The position numbers and the translations under genes were made by a program. The notes below the pieces were generated by a model, which was not told where the DNA came from, did no database searches, and saw only the letters and a list, made by a program, of their open reading frames with translations. A stretch of DNA of 14,921 bases from Thermoplasmata archaeon (lineage in GTDB: Archaea; Thermoplasmatota; E2; UBA202; JdFR-43), in the NCBI GenBank assembly GCA_021161135.1, contig JAGHBD010000098.1:1-14921 (forward strand), written 5' to 3'. Positions 1-8,307 of this stretch are shown here, in pieces (the first letter of the stretch is position 1; every line of letters starts with the position of its first letter).

Positions 1-2
1 AC

Positions 3-185
3 AATTTTATATTCAACAGATTGCACGCATTTTTCTCTTATGCATATAATAATCGCTGGATCAGAAATTATTGGAACAACTGGCATCTTCCCCTTCCCAA
101 ACCAATAATTGGAGAAGCCTATTTTATTCCATTAATTCAATTCGACTGGATGCCTCGTTTATTTCCGTATGTAGCTGAAGAATGA
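3..185 (+). CDS. C-terminal fragment of an unidentified protein (5' end outside window)
   Basis: Reading frame 3 is open from the window edge to a TGA at 183-185 and gives 60 residues rich in aromatics (many Phe, Trp, Tyr), ending in ...RLFPYVAEE. The other two forward frames are broken by stops within this stretch. I do not recognise the family. The density of Trp/Tyr/Phe and Asn would fit a secreted or membrane-associated protein, but that is only a composition-based guess. The start lies upstream of the window, so length and N-terminal features are unknown. It is followed by about 106 bp of AT-rich non-coding DNA and then the gpmI promoter. Confidence 0.6.
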   Translation, partial: NFIFNRLHAFFSYAYNNRWIRNYWNNWHLPLPKPIIGEAYFIPLIQFDWMPRLFPYVAEE

Positions 186-291
186 AAAAAGCGGTGAAAA
201 AGGCTAAAATAAAAACATTTCCTTTCCACTTTTTATCAACTTGGAGAATACACCAACATTTTTTTATATTCTGATATAATGAGATTGCATC
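186..291. other. Intergenic spacer before gpmI
   Basis: This AT-rich spacer contains T-runs (around 217-231 and 259-266) that could end the upstream transcript, and then the gpmI TATA box. A 30-codon open frame starting at the ATG at 182 overlaps the preceding stop but has no supporting features. No RNA gene is visible. Confidence 0.5.
263..270 (+). promoter_or_regulatory. TATA box of gpmI
   Basis: The sequence TTTATATT is centred about 26 bp before the gpmI ATG at 292. In archaea transcription starts roughly 25 bp after the box centre, so the mRNA would begin at or next to the start codon (leaderless). No Shine-Dalgarno-like sequence is seen before the ATG. Confidence 0.6.
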
Positions 292-1776
292 ATGATTTTA
301 CTTGCCATACTCGATGGATGGGGATATACAACCCGTAGGATAGGAAATGCAATTTATTACGCTCATACACCAAATTTTGATGATTTGTGGCGGGAAAATC
401 CGCACACTCTCCTTAAAGCAAGTGGTGAGGCAGTTGGGCTGCCTGCTGGACAAATGGGAAATTCTGAAGTTGGGCATTTAAATATAGGGGCTGGGAGAAT
501 AGTTTATCAGGAGGCAACGAAAATATTGATGGCAATAAAAGATGGCAGTTTTTTTGAAAACAGCGTATTGAAGGAGGCAATGGAAAAGGCAAAAAGAAAA
601 AGATTGCATCTCATGGGGCTAATAGGAGATGGAGGAGTTCATGCAATGATGGAGCATTTATATGCTCTTCTTGAAATGGCAAAAATGTATGGGGTGAAGG
701 AGGTATATATACACTGTTTCCTTGATGGAAGAGATACGCCACCAAAAAGTGCCATTCGATATATAAGGGAATTAGAGGAAAAAATAGATGAAATAGGTGT
801 TGGCAAAATAGCAAGTTTGATTGGAAGATATTTTGCAATGGATCGCGACAAAAGATGGGAGAGGACGAGGAAGGCATATGAAATGCTTGTAAAGGGAAGG
901 AGAAGATTGGTTAAAAATGCGGAGGAGGGTATTAAAATTGCATATGATAACGGAGAAACAGATGAATTTGTTCAGCCAATTGTAATAGAAGGAACACCCC
1001 GCATAGAAGATGGAGATGTTGTAATCTTTTTCAACTTCCGTCCTGACAGGGCGAGACAATTGACACAGGCATTTATAGATGAAAATTTCCATGCATTTCC
1101 TACGCTTCCATTAAAAATTCATTTTGTAACGCTTACAAGATATGATAAAAATTTTGATAATCCAGCTGCTTTTGAGACGGAAGATATAAAAAATACGCTC
1201 GGTGAGGTTATCTCAAAACATGGTTTGAAGCAGCTCAGGATAGCAGAGACAGAGAAATATGCTCATGTCACCTATTTTTTTAGTGGTGGAAGAGAGGAGC
1301 CTTTCGAAGGCGAGGATAGATGCCTTATTCCATCGCCTAAAGTTGCAACCTATGATCTTAAGCCCGAGATGTCGGCTTACGAGGTTACAGCAGAAGTTAT
1401 AAAGAGAATAGAGAGCGAAAAATATGATTTGATAGTGCTTAACTATGCCAACCCGGACATGGTGGGTCACACAGGCGTATGGGGGGCAGTGCTAAAAGCA
1501 GTGGAAGCAGTAGATGAATGTCTTGGGAAAGTTATTAAGAAAGTTAAAGAAAAAGATGGCATTGCCATGGTAACTGCAGACCACGGAAATGTTGAGGAAA
1601 TGTTTGAGGATGGCAAACCAAAGACGGCCCACACAAGCAACCCTGTTCCATTCATACTTATAGGAGAGGATGTAAAGTTAAAGCGAGGAGTGCTCGGCAA
1701 TATAGCACCTACAATACTGGAAATACTTGATATAGAAAAGCCTGATGAGATGAGCTGCGATAGTCTAATTGTATAA
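292..1776 (+). CDS. gpmI: 2,3-bisphosphoglycerate-independent phosphoglycerate mutase
   Basis: Cytosolic enzyme that interconverts 3- and 2-phosphoglycerate in glycolysis and gluconeogenesis without a bisphosphoglycerate cofactor, using two divalent metal ions (normally Mn). It belongs to the alkaline-phosphatase superfamily. Visible signatures in order: LAILDGWG (metal Asp8), MGNSEVGHLNIGAGR with the phosphorylated Ser58, GDGGVHAM near 112-119, FLDGRDTPP near 143-151, AMDRDKRWER, NFRPDRARQL, NPDMVGHTG, TADHGN and TAHTSNPVPF. At 494 residues it is close to the usual 500-515. The ATG at 292 lies 26 bp from a TATA box, and the protein starts at the normal place relative to the DGWG motif. Many archaea use the distantly related ApgM type instead, so this long, bacterial-like GpmI form is somewhat notable. 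It is monocistronic or precedes the C25 peptidase gene by 32 bp. Confidence 0.97.
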   Translation: MILLAILDGWGYTTRRIGNAIYYAHTPNFDDLWRENPHTLLKASGEAVGLPAGQMGNSEVGHLNIGAGRIVYQEATKILMAIKDGSFFENSVLKEAMEKAKRKRLHLMGLIGDGGVHAMMEHLYALLEMAKMYGVKEVYIHCFLDGRDTPPKSAIRYIRELEEKIDEIGVGKIASLIGRYFAMDRDKRWERTRKAYEMLVKGRRRLVKNAEEGIKIAYDNGETDEFVQPIVIEGTPRIEDGDVVIFFNFRPDRARQLTQAFIDENFHAFPTLPLKIHFVTLTRYDKNFDNPAAFETEDIKNTLGEVISKHGLKQLRIAETEKYAHVTYFFSGGREEPFEGEDRCLIPSPKVATYDLKPEMSAYEVTAEVIKRIESEKYDLIVLNYANPDMVGHTGVWGAVLKAVEAVDECLGKVIKKVKEKDGIAMVTADHGNVEEMFEDGKPKTAHTSNPVPFILIGEDVKLKRGVLGNIAPTILEILDIEKPDEMSCDSLIV

Positions 1777-1780
1777 CAAA

Positions 1781-1790
1781 ATTTAAGTTT
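1781..1790 (+). promoter_or_regulatory. Probable TATA box of the C25 peptidase gene
   Basis: ATTTAAGTTT is centred about 24 bp before the ATG at 1809, which fits a leaderless start. The match to a TATA box is weaker than for the other promoters here. The spacing supports ATG 1809 rather than the in-frame TTG at 1800. Confidence 0.4.
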
Positions 1791-1808
1791 GGAAATTATT
1801 TGCTTATT

Positions 1809-3932
1809 ATGAAAAAGCTAACATGTTTTGTTGTTGCTATACTCATGTTATCGTTTTTTGGGGGCATTAAAATAGAGGCATCCAACGATACCCTATCTTT
1901 CCATTATACTTTCGAGACACCACAGGTGGATATGGAGGAAGGAAAAGCCATCGTTACATTAAATGGATGTGAGCAGCATGAGATAAATGATGTTGTAGTT
2001 CCTGTAAAAACAGCAAGAATTTTAATTCCATATGAAAAGGGAATTAAAGAGATAGAAGTGAAGAGATATGGCAAAAAATTGCTCGGAGAATATGAATTAA
2101 AGAAGGCTGAGCCTCTCATATTAAATGGAAGAAAAATTTCTGTATCGCTACCAAAAGATGTAAAAAAGGCGTATGAAATGATTGGAGTATATGGATTGAG
2201 AGGATACAATATTCTTGTCATCAACATTTTTCCAGTTTCATATACAAATGGCAGAATTTATTCATATAGCGCAATAGATGTGGAGATAAAATTAAAGGAT
2301 AGCAAGCCAAATCCTCTTTTCAGAGGATTCGCCAAAGACAGAGAATGGGTCTCACGCTATATTGATAATCCTTCAATTCTTGAAACATATCCAGTAAAAA
2401 ATGTAAAGGAACAGTATGACTATCTTATAGTAACAGCCGAAAAATTCAGGCAGGCTTTCCAGAGATTTGTGGATTATAAAGAAAGCAGGGGGATAAAAGC
2501 AACAACTGTTACAGTGGAGGAAATAAAAGTAAATGATTTTTGCTGGAACTCTACGCCAATGTTTAATGATACGCAGGCACAAATAAGAAATTTCATCAGA
2601 TGGGCTTACATGAACTGGGGAATCGACTATGTATTGCTTGGAGGAGATGCTGATATAATGAACGACAGCAGCAACATCATACCGGCGCGCCGCCTTTATG
2701 CGACATGCGTCGGGCTGCCGCTGGCGGCGATGGATGAAGAGCTGGAGGCGTATATTCCTTCAGATGTATATTATGCCTGCTTGGATGGAAGCTTCAATGA
2801 AGATATGGATGATAAATGGGGAGAGAATGCAACTGGAAATGATGTGAGCAATGAGGATGAAGCTGACTTATTTGCGGAGGTATGGGTTGGGAGGGCATGT
2901 GTGGATAGCCAGAGGGAGATAAATAACTTCATAAACAAAACGATAGCATATGAAAATGATTTTGATAATCAGCATTTGATGCAGGTTTTGCTGCTTGGCG
3001 AATATCTCGGCTTCGGTGGTGAGGCTGAATGGGGAGGAAATCATAAGGATAAAATTAAGCCTTTAATTCCGGAGGCATATAACATTACAACCCTCTATGA
3101 TAGAGATGGTCACTGGAGTAAGAGTCAGCTTGCAGCTGTAATAAATGAGGGAGTGAATATTGTAAATCATGATGGTCATGGATGGACTACCTATGCATTA
3201 AAGATGAATAACAGGGATCTCTACATGCTGCATAACGATAAATACTTCTTCCTATACTCTCAAACTTGCCTCGCCGGCTCATTTGATAATTGGTACCCCG
3301 AGGAGCATTATTACGAAGATGACTGCTTTGCCGAGCATCTTACCTTGGACGAGCACGGAGCCTTTGCCTGCATAATGAATTCCCGTTATGGTTTGGGAAG
3401 GGAGAACAGCACTGACTCACCTGGCATGAGATATGATTATTCTTTCTTCAAAGCCCTCTTTCAGGAAAATATAAAGGAGGTGGGGAGAGCCAATCACTAT
3501 TCCAAAGAAGACAACGTATGGCGCATTAACGAAAATGGAATGAGATGGACATATTATGAAACGAATTTATTTGGTGATCCGCAAGTTGCAATAAAGGAGC
3601 CGACAGAAATAATAACAATAAATGTTACGTTGCTGAAACCAACAAATGGCATATATTTGCTTGACTTTGGCCCATTCCTTTCTTTCATAAACAAAACAGT
3701 AATATTTGGGAGAATAACGATTGAAGCTGCAGCATCAACTGAGCCAGAAGGAAAACTGAAGGCGGTAAGATTCTACATAAACAATGAGTTAAAATATGTT
3801 GATGACACACCTCCATATTCATGGGTGTGGGATGAGAAGATCAGGGGAAATTGCAGGATAGGCGTCGAAGCGTGTGCAACCAATGGTAAATGCGAGAGAG
3901 TGGAAAGAGAAGTGTTTATACTCAACCTTTAA
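1809..3932 (+). CDS. Secreted C25 (gingipain-like) cysteine peptidase with Ig-like C-terminal domain
   Basis: Predicted secreted endopeptidase of family C25. Starting at the ATG (707 residues), residues 1-24 form a signal peptide: MKK, a hydrophobic stretch, then a likely cut after IEA. A pro-region follows to about residue 195. The catalytic part begins near '[11 protein letters not shown]' and contains IPARR...[10 protein letters not shown], the catalytic His457 in NHDGHGW, and the nucleophile Cys487 in [10 protein letters not shown]; the 30-residue His-Cys spacing resembles gingipain R. The family-typical NLFGDP motif is near 585-595. The last ~105 residues look like an Ig-like beta-sandwich ([18 protein letters not shown]). 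I see no C-terminal membrane anchor, so it is probably released or held by another mechanism. Its TAA overlaps the stop of the opposing slipin gene within the shared TTAA at 3929-3932. Function is inferred from motifs; cleavage specificity cannot be read from sequence. Confidence 0.85.
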   Translation: MKKLTCFVVAILMLSFFGGIKIEASNDTLSFHYTFETPQVDMEEGKAIVTLNGCEQHEINDVVVPVKTARILIPYEKGIKEIEVKRYGKKLLGEYELKKAEPLILNGRKISVSLPKDVKKAYEMIGVYGLRGYNILVINIFPVSYTNGRIYSYSAIDVEIKLKDSKPNPLFRGFAKDREWVSRYIDNPSILETYPVKNVKEQYDYLIVTAEKFRQAFQRFVDYKESRGIKATTVTVEEIKVNDFCWNSTPMFNDTQAQIRNFIRWAYMNWGIDYVLLGGDADIMNDSSNIIPARRLYATCVGLPLAAMDEELEAYIPSDVYYACLDGSFNEDMDDKWGENATGNDVSNEDEADLFAEVWVGRACVDSQREINNFINKTIAYENDFDNQHLMQVLLLGEYLGFGGEAEWGGNHKDKIKPLIPEAYNITTLYDRDGHWSKSQLAAVINEGVNIVNHDGHGWTTYALKMNNRDLYMLHNDKYFFLYSQTCLAGSFDNWYPEEHYYEDDCFAEHLTLDEHGAFACIMNSRYGLGRENSTDSPGMRYDYSFFKALFQENIKEVGRANHYSKEDNVWRINENGMRWTYYETNLFGDPQVAIKEPTEIITINVTLLKPTNGIYLLDFGPFLSFINKTVIFGRITIEAAASTEPEGKLKAVRFYINNELKYVDDTPPYSWVWDEKIRGNCRIGVEACATNGKCERVEREVFILNL

Positions 3933-4690
3933 TCTTTCTTTTTCTTTTTCTCTGGCATAAATGCTTTTAGTATATCCAGCGGGAATGGGAAGAATATTTT
4001 TGTTGTTCCTTCAGCCGATACCTCTGCCAACGTCTGTAAAGTTCGGAGTTGTATGGCTGCTGGCTCGCTTGCAATTATCCTTGCTGCCTGCGTTAATTTC
4101 TCTGCTGCCTGCAGTTCTCCTTCTGCCGCTATTATTCTACTTCTTCTCTCTCTTTCTGCCTCCGCCGCCCTTGCCATGGCGCGTTGCATGCCTTCTGGAA
4201 TTTCTACATCTTTTATCTCGACTGCAGTAACCTTTACGCCCCATGCATCTGTCGCTTCATCAAGTATGCTCTGGAGGCGCTGATTTATCTTTTCCCTTTC
4301 CTTGAGAAGCTCATCCAATTCCACCTGCCCGATGATGCTTCGCAACGTTGTCTGAGCCATCTGGCTTGTTGCCATCATGTAATTCTGTATCTTAACGACA
4401 GCATCCTCGGGATTCATTACTCTGAAATAGACCACGGCATTAACGCGCACAGGCACATTGTCAGATGTTATTGCCTCCTGCGCAGGCACATCCATGACAT
4501 GCTCCCTCAAATCAACCTTTACCATTTTATCAAAGAGAGGTATCACGAGAAATAAGCCCGGTCCTTTCGCACCAACAAGGCGGCCCAGACGGAATATCAC
4601 ACCTCTCTCATATTCCCTCACAATTTTTATGGCAGAGGCAAGCACTATTATCAGCAGAAAAATTATTAAAACGGCTATCTCGAGCAACAT
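3929..4690 (-). CDS. Stomatin/slipin-type SPFH (band 7) membrane protein
   Basis: Membrane scaffold protein of the prohibitin/stomatin superfamily, 253 residues. Residues 3-22 form one hydrophobic membrane segment. The SPFH domain follows (about 24-190), with the slipin hallmarks [24 protein letters not shown] and a [14 protein letters not shown] strand. Then come [20 protein letters not shown], an Ala/Glu/Arg-rich coiled coil (about 165-205), and a C-terminal end [14 protein letters not shown] followed by a poly-Lys tail. Slipins oligomerise on membranes and often act with an NfeD-type partner protease; no NfeD gene is adjacent here. The ATG at 4690 lies about 24 bp from a TATA box on the minus strand, which fits a leaderless mRNA. 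The gene is convergent with the C25 peptidase gene and divergent from the beta-helix gene. Its cellular role is not determined by the sequence. Confidence 0.93.
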   Translation of the reverse strand: MLLEIAVLIIFLLIIVLASAIKIVREYERGVIFRLGRLVGAKGPGLFLVIPLFDKMVKVDLREHVMDVPAQEAITSDNVPVRVNAVVYFRVMNPEDAVVKIQNYMMATSQMAQTTLRSIIGQVELDELLKEREKINQRLQSILDEATDAWGVKVTAVEIKDVEIPEGMQRAMARAAEAERERRSRIIAAEGELQAAEKLTQAARIIASEPAAIQLRTLQTLAEVSAEGTTKIFFPFPLDILKAFMPEKKKKKD

Positions 4691-4708
4691 GATATTATAA
4701 TGGAGGTG

Positions 4709-4718
4709 CTATAAATAG
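4709..4718 (-). promoter_or_regulatory. TATA box of the slipin gene
   Basis: Read on the minus strand this is CTATTTATAG, centred about 24 bp before the slipin ATG. The spacing predicts a transcript starting at the start codon. Confidence 0.55.
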
Positions 4719-4731
4719 ATTGTCTGCGAAA

Positions 4732-4742
4732 TTTATTTATAA
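4732..4742 (+). promoter_or_regulatory. TATA box of the beta-helix protein gene
   Basis: TTTATTTATAA has its best TATA core around 4736-4742, about 23 bp before the ATG at 4762. This spacing favours ATG 4762 over the upstream in-frame starts at 4753 (ATG) and 4720 (TTG), which lie too close to or upstream of the box. Confidence 0.55.
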
Positions 4743-4761
4743 TCATAACTATATGGAATTT

Positions 4762-5967
4762 ATGAGGAGGCTGTGGGCGTGTATTGTTGTTATTTTGCTT
4801 TTTACCCATATAGCTCCTTCAAATGATGCAAAATTTAGTTTGAATGACATTCTGTATGTTGGTGGAAGTGGCGAAGGCAATTATACTACCATACAAGCCG
4901 CTCTAAATGATGCAAAAGATGGTGATACAATCTTTGTATATTCAGGCACTTATCATGAAAATTTGGTTGTTTCAAAAAGTATTACTCTAAGGGGAGAAAA
5001 TAAGGAGACAACAATAATTGATGGGGAGAGAAAAGGAGATGTTATTTACATAACAGCGAATGGAGTAAAAATATCTGGATTCACAATAACCCATAGTGGA
5101 TGGGAAGATAATGAGGCTGGAATAAGAATAATAAATGCAGATTATTGTGAAATTTTTGATTGTGTTATCTCGGAAAATAACAGAGGAATATACGGGATGA
5201 GGGCGCATCATAACATAATAAGAGATTCTATCATTTCAGATGCTGAGAGGCTGAGTAACATTGCCTTTTACTATTCCAGCTATAACCATCTCCGTAACTT
5301 GACTGTTTTAAGGGCAAACTGGACTGGAATATTTTTCACCAATGGACAGCATAATAAGATAGAGAATTGTGTTGTGATAGACTGTGGATACTATGGCATT
5401 GGCATAGATTATTCTCAATATTGCACCGTTTCAAATTGCACAATGGAAAATGCAGCCAACGGGATAAAATTATATAAAACACACAACAGTATATTTTACA
5501 ATAATACAATAACTACAAGCAAAGGGAGTGGTGTGACTTTATACTATTCAACAGGAAATAATTTTTCATGGTGCGAAATGGAGGAAAATACATACAACGG
5601 AATTTATATGAAAAGTTGTGGAGACAACAAAATAGAAAAATGCATACTGCAAAATAACAATATTTGCGGAATATACATCGAATTGGCAGCCGGCAGTAAC
5701 ACAGTTAGGATGTGTAATATAAAAGGAAATCACCAATTGGGTGTGTATTTAAAACGATGCTCTGCTATAACTTTAGTTAATTACAACAATATATACAACA
5801 ATGGCTGGGGACTATGGGCTAACGCAAGTTCCTGTGATGCCCGCCATAATTATTGGGGAACGATATTTGGACCGCTCACTTTCGGATTGCTCGGTGATGG
5901 CATCGGCTGGGATGGCGGGGCGAAGGTGTCGTTTTTCCCATGGCAATTATTTGAAATAGAGTGGTAG
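4762..5967 (+). CDS. Secreted right-handed parallel beta-helix protein (NosD/pectate-lyase-fold type)
   Basis: Predicted secreted protein of 401 residues. Residues 1-20 form a signal peptide (MRR, then a hydrophobic core). The opening 'LYVGGSGEGNYTTIQAALNDAKDGDTI' is the classic entry into a pectin-lyase/NosD-type beta-helix, followed by the first coil 'VYSGTYHENLVVSKSITLRGE'. From about residue 100 to 370 there are repeating coils of 22-25 residues with Asn-rich turns (for example NKIENCVV, GIYMKSCGDNKIEKCIL), typical of PbH1 repeats. Near the C-terminus is HNYWGT...GP, a motif often seen at the end of such helices. I see no catalytic set that would identify a lyase or hydrolase, and no membrane anchor. 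It could bind or process polysaccharide, or be structural. The gene is divergent from the slipin gene and convergent with the reductase gene. Confidence 0.85.
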   Translation: MRRLWACIVVILLFTHIAPSNDAKFSLNDILYVGGSGEGNYTTIQAALNDAKDGDTIFVYSGTYHENLVVSKSITLRGENKETTIIDGERKGDVIYITANGVKISGFTITHSGWEDNEAGIRIINADYCEIFDCVISENNRGIYGMRAHHNIIRDSIISDAERLSNIAFYYSSYNHLRNLTVLRANWTGIFFTNGQHNKIENCVVIDCGYYGIGIDYSQYCTVSNCTMENAANGIKLYKTHNSIFYNNTITTSKGSGVTLYYSTGNNFSWCEMEENTYNGIYMKSCGDNKIEKCILQNNNICGIYIELAAGSNTVRMCNIKGNHQLGVYLKRCSAITLVNYNNIYNNGWGLWANASSCDARHNYWGTIFGPLTFGLLGDGIGWDGGAKVSFFPWQLFEIEW

Positions 5968-5980
5968 AAAATCGATGAAT

Positions 5981-7033
5981 TCACCATCCCCATTTAAGGG
6001 AATGAAGAAGGGCTTGGGCGATGTAATAAGCTTTCAATGCAAGTCGTGGTCTTTTAAGCAGGGAAATGAAATCACCGTATTTTATCTCGCTTATATCCTT
6101 TCCATTCACGCATCTGAATAATTCTTCAATTTCTTTGTCGTTAATTCTTTCCAGTACTTTTCTTCCCTTCAACAAAATTGGATTGCGCATGGGATGTTTT
6201 TTGATTTCCCTCCCATAATTTTCCAGATTTTCTATATTGTCAGCCAGAATTTTTGCAGCCCGTATTGCTGGAGAAATACCGCCAAGCGAGAAGGGATTTG
6301 TTATTGCCGCAGCATCACCTATTAGTGCAACTTTTTTATCTGATATACGGGGAGCAAAACTGCATGGAATCATTCCAGCCTCCTTTTTTATAATTCTTTC
6401 CTTTATTTTCATTGCTTCCAAAAATTTATCGAGCTGAGAAAACTTCCCTATAACACCAACATTTGCAGATTCTTTTTTGGGAAAAATCCATGCATAGTAG
6501 TTGGAGAATTTTCTATCAAAATATATTTCAAGAAAATTTTTATCCTCCGCATCAAACTCTATCTCATACTGGCAACCAACCTTATACTCGTATTTATTGC
6601 CAAAATATTCCTTTGCAACAGAGCAACATCCATCAGCTCCTATGCATATTTCATACTCAATCTTCCTGTCATTTACATAAATATACTTATCATCAATTTT
6701 CTTAATTTTTGCCCCAAATTCTATTTCTCCTCCTCTTGTCCGAAACTCTGATACCATTCCTTCAAGCCATTTCTGTCTATCCAAAACCACTCCATCCATT
6801 CTTGCATAAAAATGCATGTTCTCATAAACACATTTTACTCCATGAACTTTCCTCGCTATATAAGGCAAGGAATTAAAGGGCAGTATGGAAAGAGATGCTG
6901 CATCGCAACCCTCGCCACATGCCGTACTCCTTATTTTCTCATTCTTCTCAAAAATTTTCACTTCATATCCTTTATTTAGCAGAAAAAGGCCAGTTGCCAA
7001 GCCGGCAGGACCTGCGCCAATTATATAAATCAC
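5981..7033 (-). CDS. Geranylgeranyl-reductase-family FAD-dependent oxidoreductase
   Basis: Flavoprotein of the family that in archaea saturates the geranylgeranyl chains of membrane lipids; relatives act on other polyprenyl substrates, so the exact substrate is uncertain. From the GTG at 7033 the protein is 350 residues. It starts MIYIIGAGPAG (FAD-binding Rossmann motif at 6-11), then ACGEGC near 38-43 (family 'CGEG' signature), LDRQKW near 84-89, IGADGC near 132-137, YAWIFPKK near 180-187 (the family YxWxFP motif, substrate cavity), and GDAAAITNPFSLGGI at 239-253 (second FAD motif). It is shorter than the usual 380-400. An in-frame TTG at 7051 would add six residues, but it lies only a few bases from the TATA box, whereas GTG 7033 lies about 23 bp from it. 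It is divergent from pyrC. Confidence 0.85.
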   Translation of the reverse strand: MIYIIGAGPAGLATGLFLLNKGYEVKIFEKNEKIRSTACGEGCDAASLSILPFNSLPYIARKVHGVKCVYENMHFYARMDGVVLDRQKWLEGMVSEFRTRGGEIEFGAKIKKIDDKYIYVNDRKIEYEICIGADGCCSVAKEYFGNKYEYKVGCQYEIEFDAEDKNFLEIYFDRKFSNYYAWIFPKKESANVGVIGKFSQLDKFLEAMKIKERIIKKEAGMIPCSFAPRISDKKVALIGDAAAITNPFSLGGISPAIRAAKILADNIENLENYGREIKKHPMRNPILLKGRKVLERINDKEIEELFRCVNGKDISEIKYGDFISLLKRPRLALKAYYIAQALLHSLKWGW

Positions 7034-7050
7034 ATTAAATATTTTTGACA

Positions 7051-7060
7051 ATTTAAATAC
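7051..7060. promoter_or_regulatory. Palindromic TATA box, apparently shared by the reductase gene and pyrC
   Basis: The sequence is ATTTAAATAC, whose core ATTTAAAT is a perfect palindrome. Its centre is about 25 bp before the pyrC ATG (7081) on the plus strand and about 22-23 bp before the reductase GTG (7033) on the minus strand. No other good box at the right distance is seen for either gene in the 47-bp gap, so one box probably serves both directions. Confidence 0.5.
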
Positions 7061-7080
7061 TTCTTTCTATTATCTTTTGA

Positions 7081-8307
7081 ATGCCAGTGATATGTGGAAG
7101 AGTATTTATGAATGGTATCCTAACGAATGCATGCTTCATTATCGAGAATGGAAAAATTGTGGGAGTAAAGAAAAGTGTTGAGGGTGGCAAAAAAGATTAT
7201 GGCAACGCCGTCATTTTTCCCGCTGCCATAGACATTCATGTTCATTTCAGAGAGCCGGGCTTCGAATATAAAGAAGATTTCTTTACAGGCAGCAGGGCAG
7301 CGGCGATGGCAGGCGTAACATGTGTGATGGATATGCCAAACAATGAGCCTCCAGTTATCTCGCAAAGAATATTTGCTGAAAAGGCGAGGAAAATTAGGTA
7401 TAAGGCATGTGTAGATTATGGATTATATATGGGGATAAAGGGAAGGGTGGAAAAATGCGATGATTGCATAGGCTATAAGGTTTTTCTTTCTGGTGATAAT
7501 GAAATTTTCTGCTCAATGGAGGAATTAAATGAGGCGATGAAAGAGCTTGGAGATAGCAAGCCACTTGCCATCCATGCTGAGGTAAAGGAGTGTATAAGGA
7601 GAGGAGGAGCAACAAATTTAAGGGAGCATGAAAGAAATAGGGGCAAAAAATGTGAGATTGAGGCAATAAAAAAAATTGTTGAGATGAGTAAAGAAATGAA
7701 AGCTAAAATACATATATGCCATGTAACAACCCCTGACTCTATAAAATTGCTTAAGGGTAAAGTTAGTTTCGGCGTTACATTACATCATCTTCTCTTCTCA
7801 TACAAAAGTGAATTTTTGAAGGAGGCAATGGGGAAGGTGAATCCTCCTTTAAGGGGCGAGGAGGAGAGAGGCGAATTATACAGGAAATTCATTAAGGGAG
7901 AGATACCCATTCTCGAATCAGACCATGCACCCCATACACTTGAAGAAAAAAGTGAATTTGAAACAGCTCCTTCTGGCATGCCAGGCGTTGATGCAACTAT
8001 GCCTTTAATGCTTCGTATGGTGAAAAAGGGAGAAATTGATTTGCAGCTCCTTCACCGTGTAATGTGTTTGAATCCAGCAAAGCTTTTCGGAGTGAATAAA
8101 GGAGTATTTGAACGAGGCAAAGATGCTGATTTTATTGTCATTGATTTTGGAGTGATAAAGCAATTGAAAGCGCTGTCAAAATGCGGATGGAGCTGCTATG
8201 AGGGTATGGAAGCAATATATCCAAAGCATGTATATCTTAGGGGTGAGAAAATAGTGGATGACTACGAATTTATAGGAGATGCTGGTATGGGAAGAATGAT
8301 ATCATGA
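7081..8307 (+). CDS. pyrC: Dihydroorotase
   Basis: Zinc amidohydrolase for the third step of pyrimidine synthesis, closing N-carbamoyl-aspartate to dihydroorotate in the cytosol. The 408-residue protein has the expected type I order. DIHVHFREPG carries metal ligands His53 and His55. MPNNEPP is the substrate-binding loop (usually PNTxPP). GYKVFLSG carries Lys133, a candidate carbamylated bridging Lys. AIHAE carries His165, HICHVTT the next metal His (211-214), ESDHAPH the catalytic Asp281, and then comes GMPG. A beta-sandwich end (KDADFIVID...YLRGEKI) completes the amidohydrolase fold. The start is supported by a TATA box 25 bp upstream. The gene overlaps the next one by ATGA, so the two are probably co-transcribed. 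Other cyclic amidohydrolases such as allantoinase are less likely given the motif set and archaeal context. Confidence 0.93.
   Translation: MPVICGRVFMNGILTNACFIIENGKIVGVKKSVEGGKKDYGNAVIFPAAIDIHVHFREPGFEYKEDFFTGSRAAAMAGVTCVMDMPNNEPPVISQRIFAEKARKIRYKACVDYGLYMGIKGRVEKCDDCIGYKVFLSGDNEIFCSMEELNEAMKELGDSKPLAIHAEVKECIRRGGATNLREHERNRGKKCEIEAIKKIVEMSKEMKAKIHICHVTTPDSIKLLKGKVSFGVTLHHLLFSYKSEFLKEAMGKVNPPLRGEEERGELYRKFIKGEIPILESDHAPHTLEEKSEFETAPSGMPGVDATMPLMLRMVKKGEIDLQLLHRVMCLNPAKLFGVNKGVFERGKDADFIVIDFGVIKQLKALSKCGWSCYEGMEAIYPKHVYLRGEKIVDDYEFIGDAGMGRMIS

Noticed and set aside
182-274. 30-codon open frame beginning at the ATG that overlaps the stop of the left partial gene
   Set aside because: It has no TATA box at the right distance, no recognisable composition (it runs through A/T tracts) and ends inside the gpmI promoter. 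Most likely chance.
1800-1808. TTG at 1800 as start of the C25 peptidase
   Set aside because: The ATG at 1809 gives a standard signal peptide beginning MKK and the right distance from a TATA-like box; the TTG adds only three residues.
3961-4700. Several open frames of 76-123 codons on the plus strand opposite the slipin gene
   Set aside because: They are shadows of the strongly conserved slipin frame on the minus strand, with low-complexity translations rich in Leu, Ser and Pro and no motifs.
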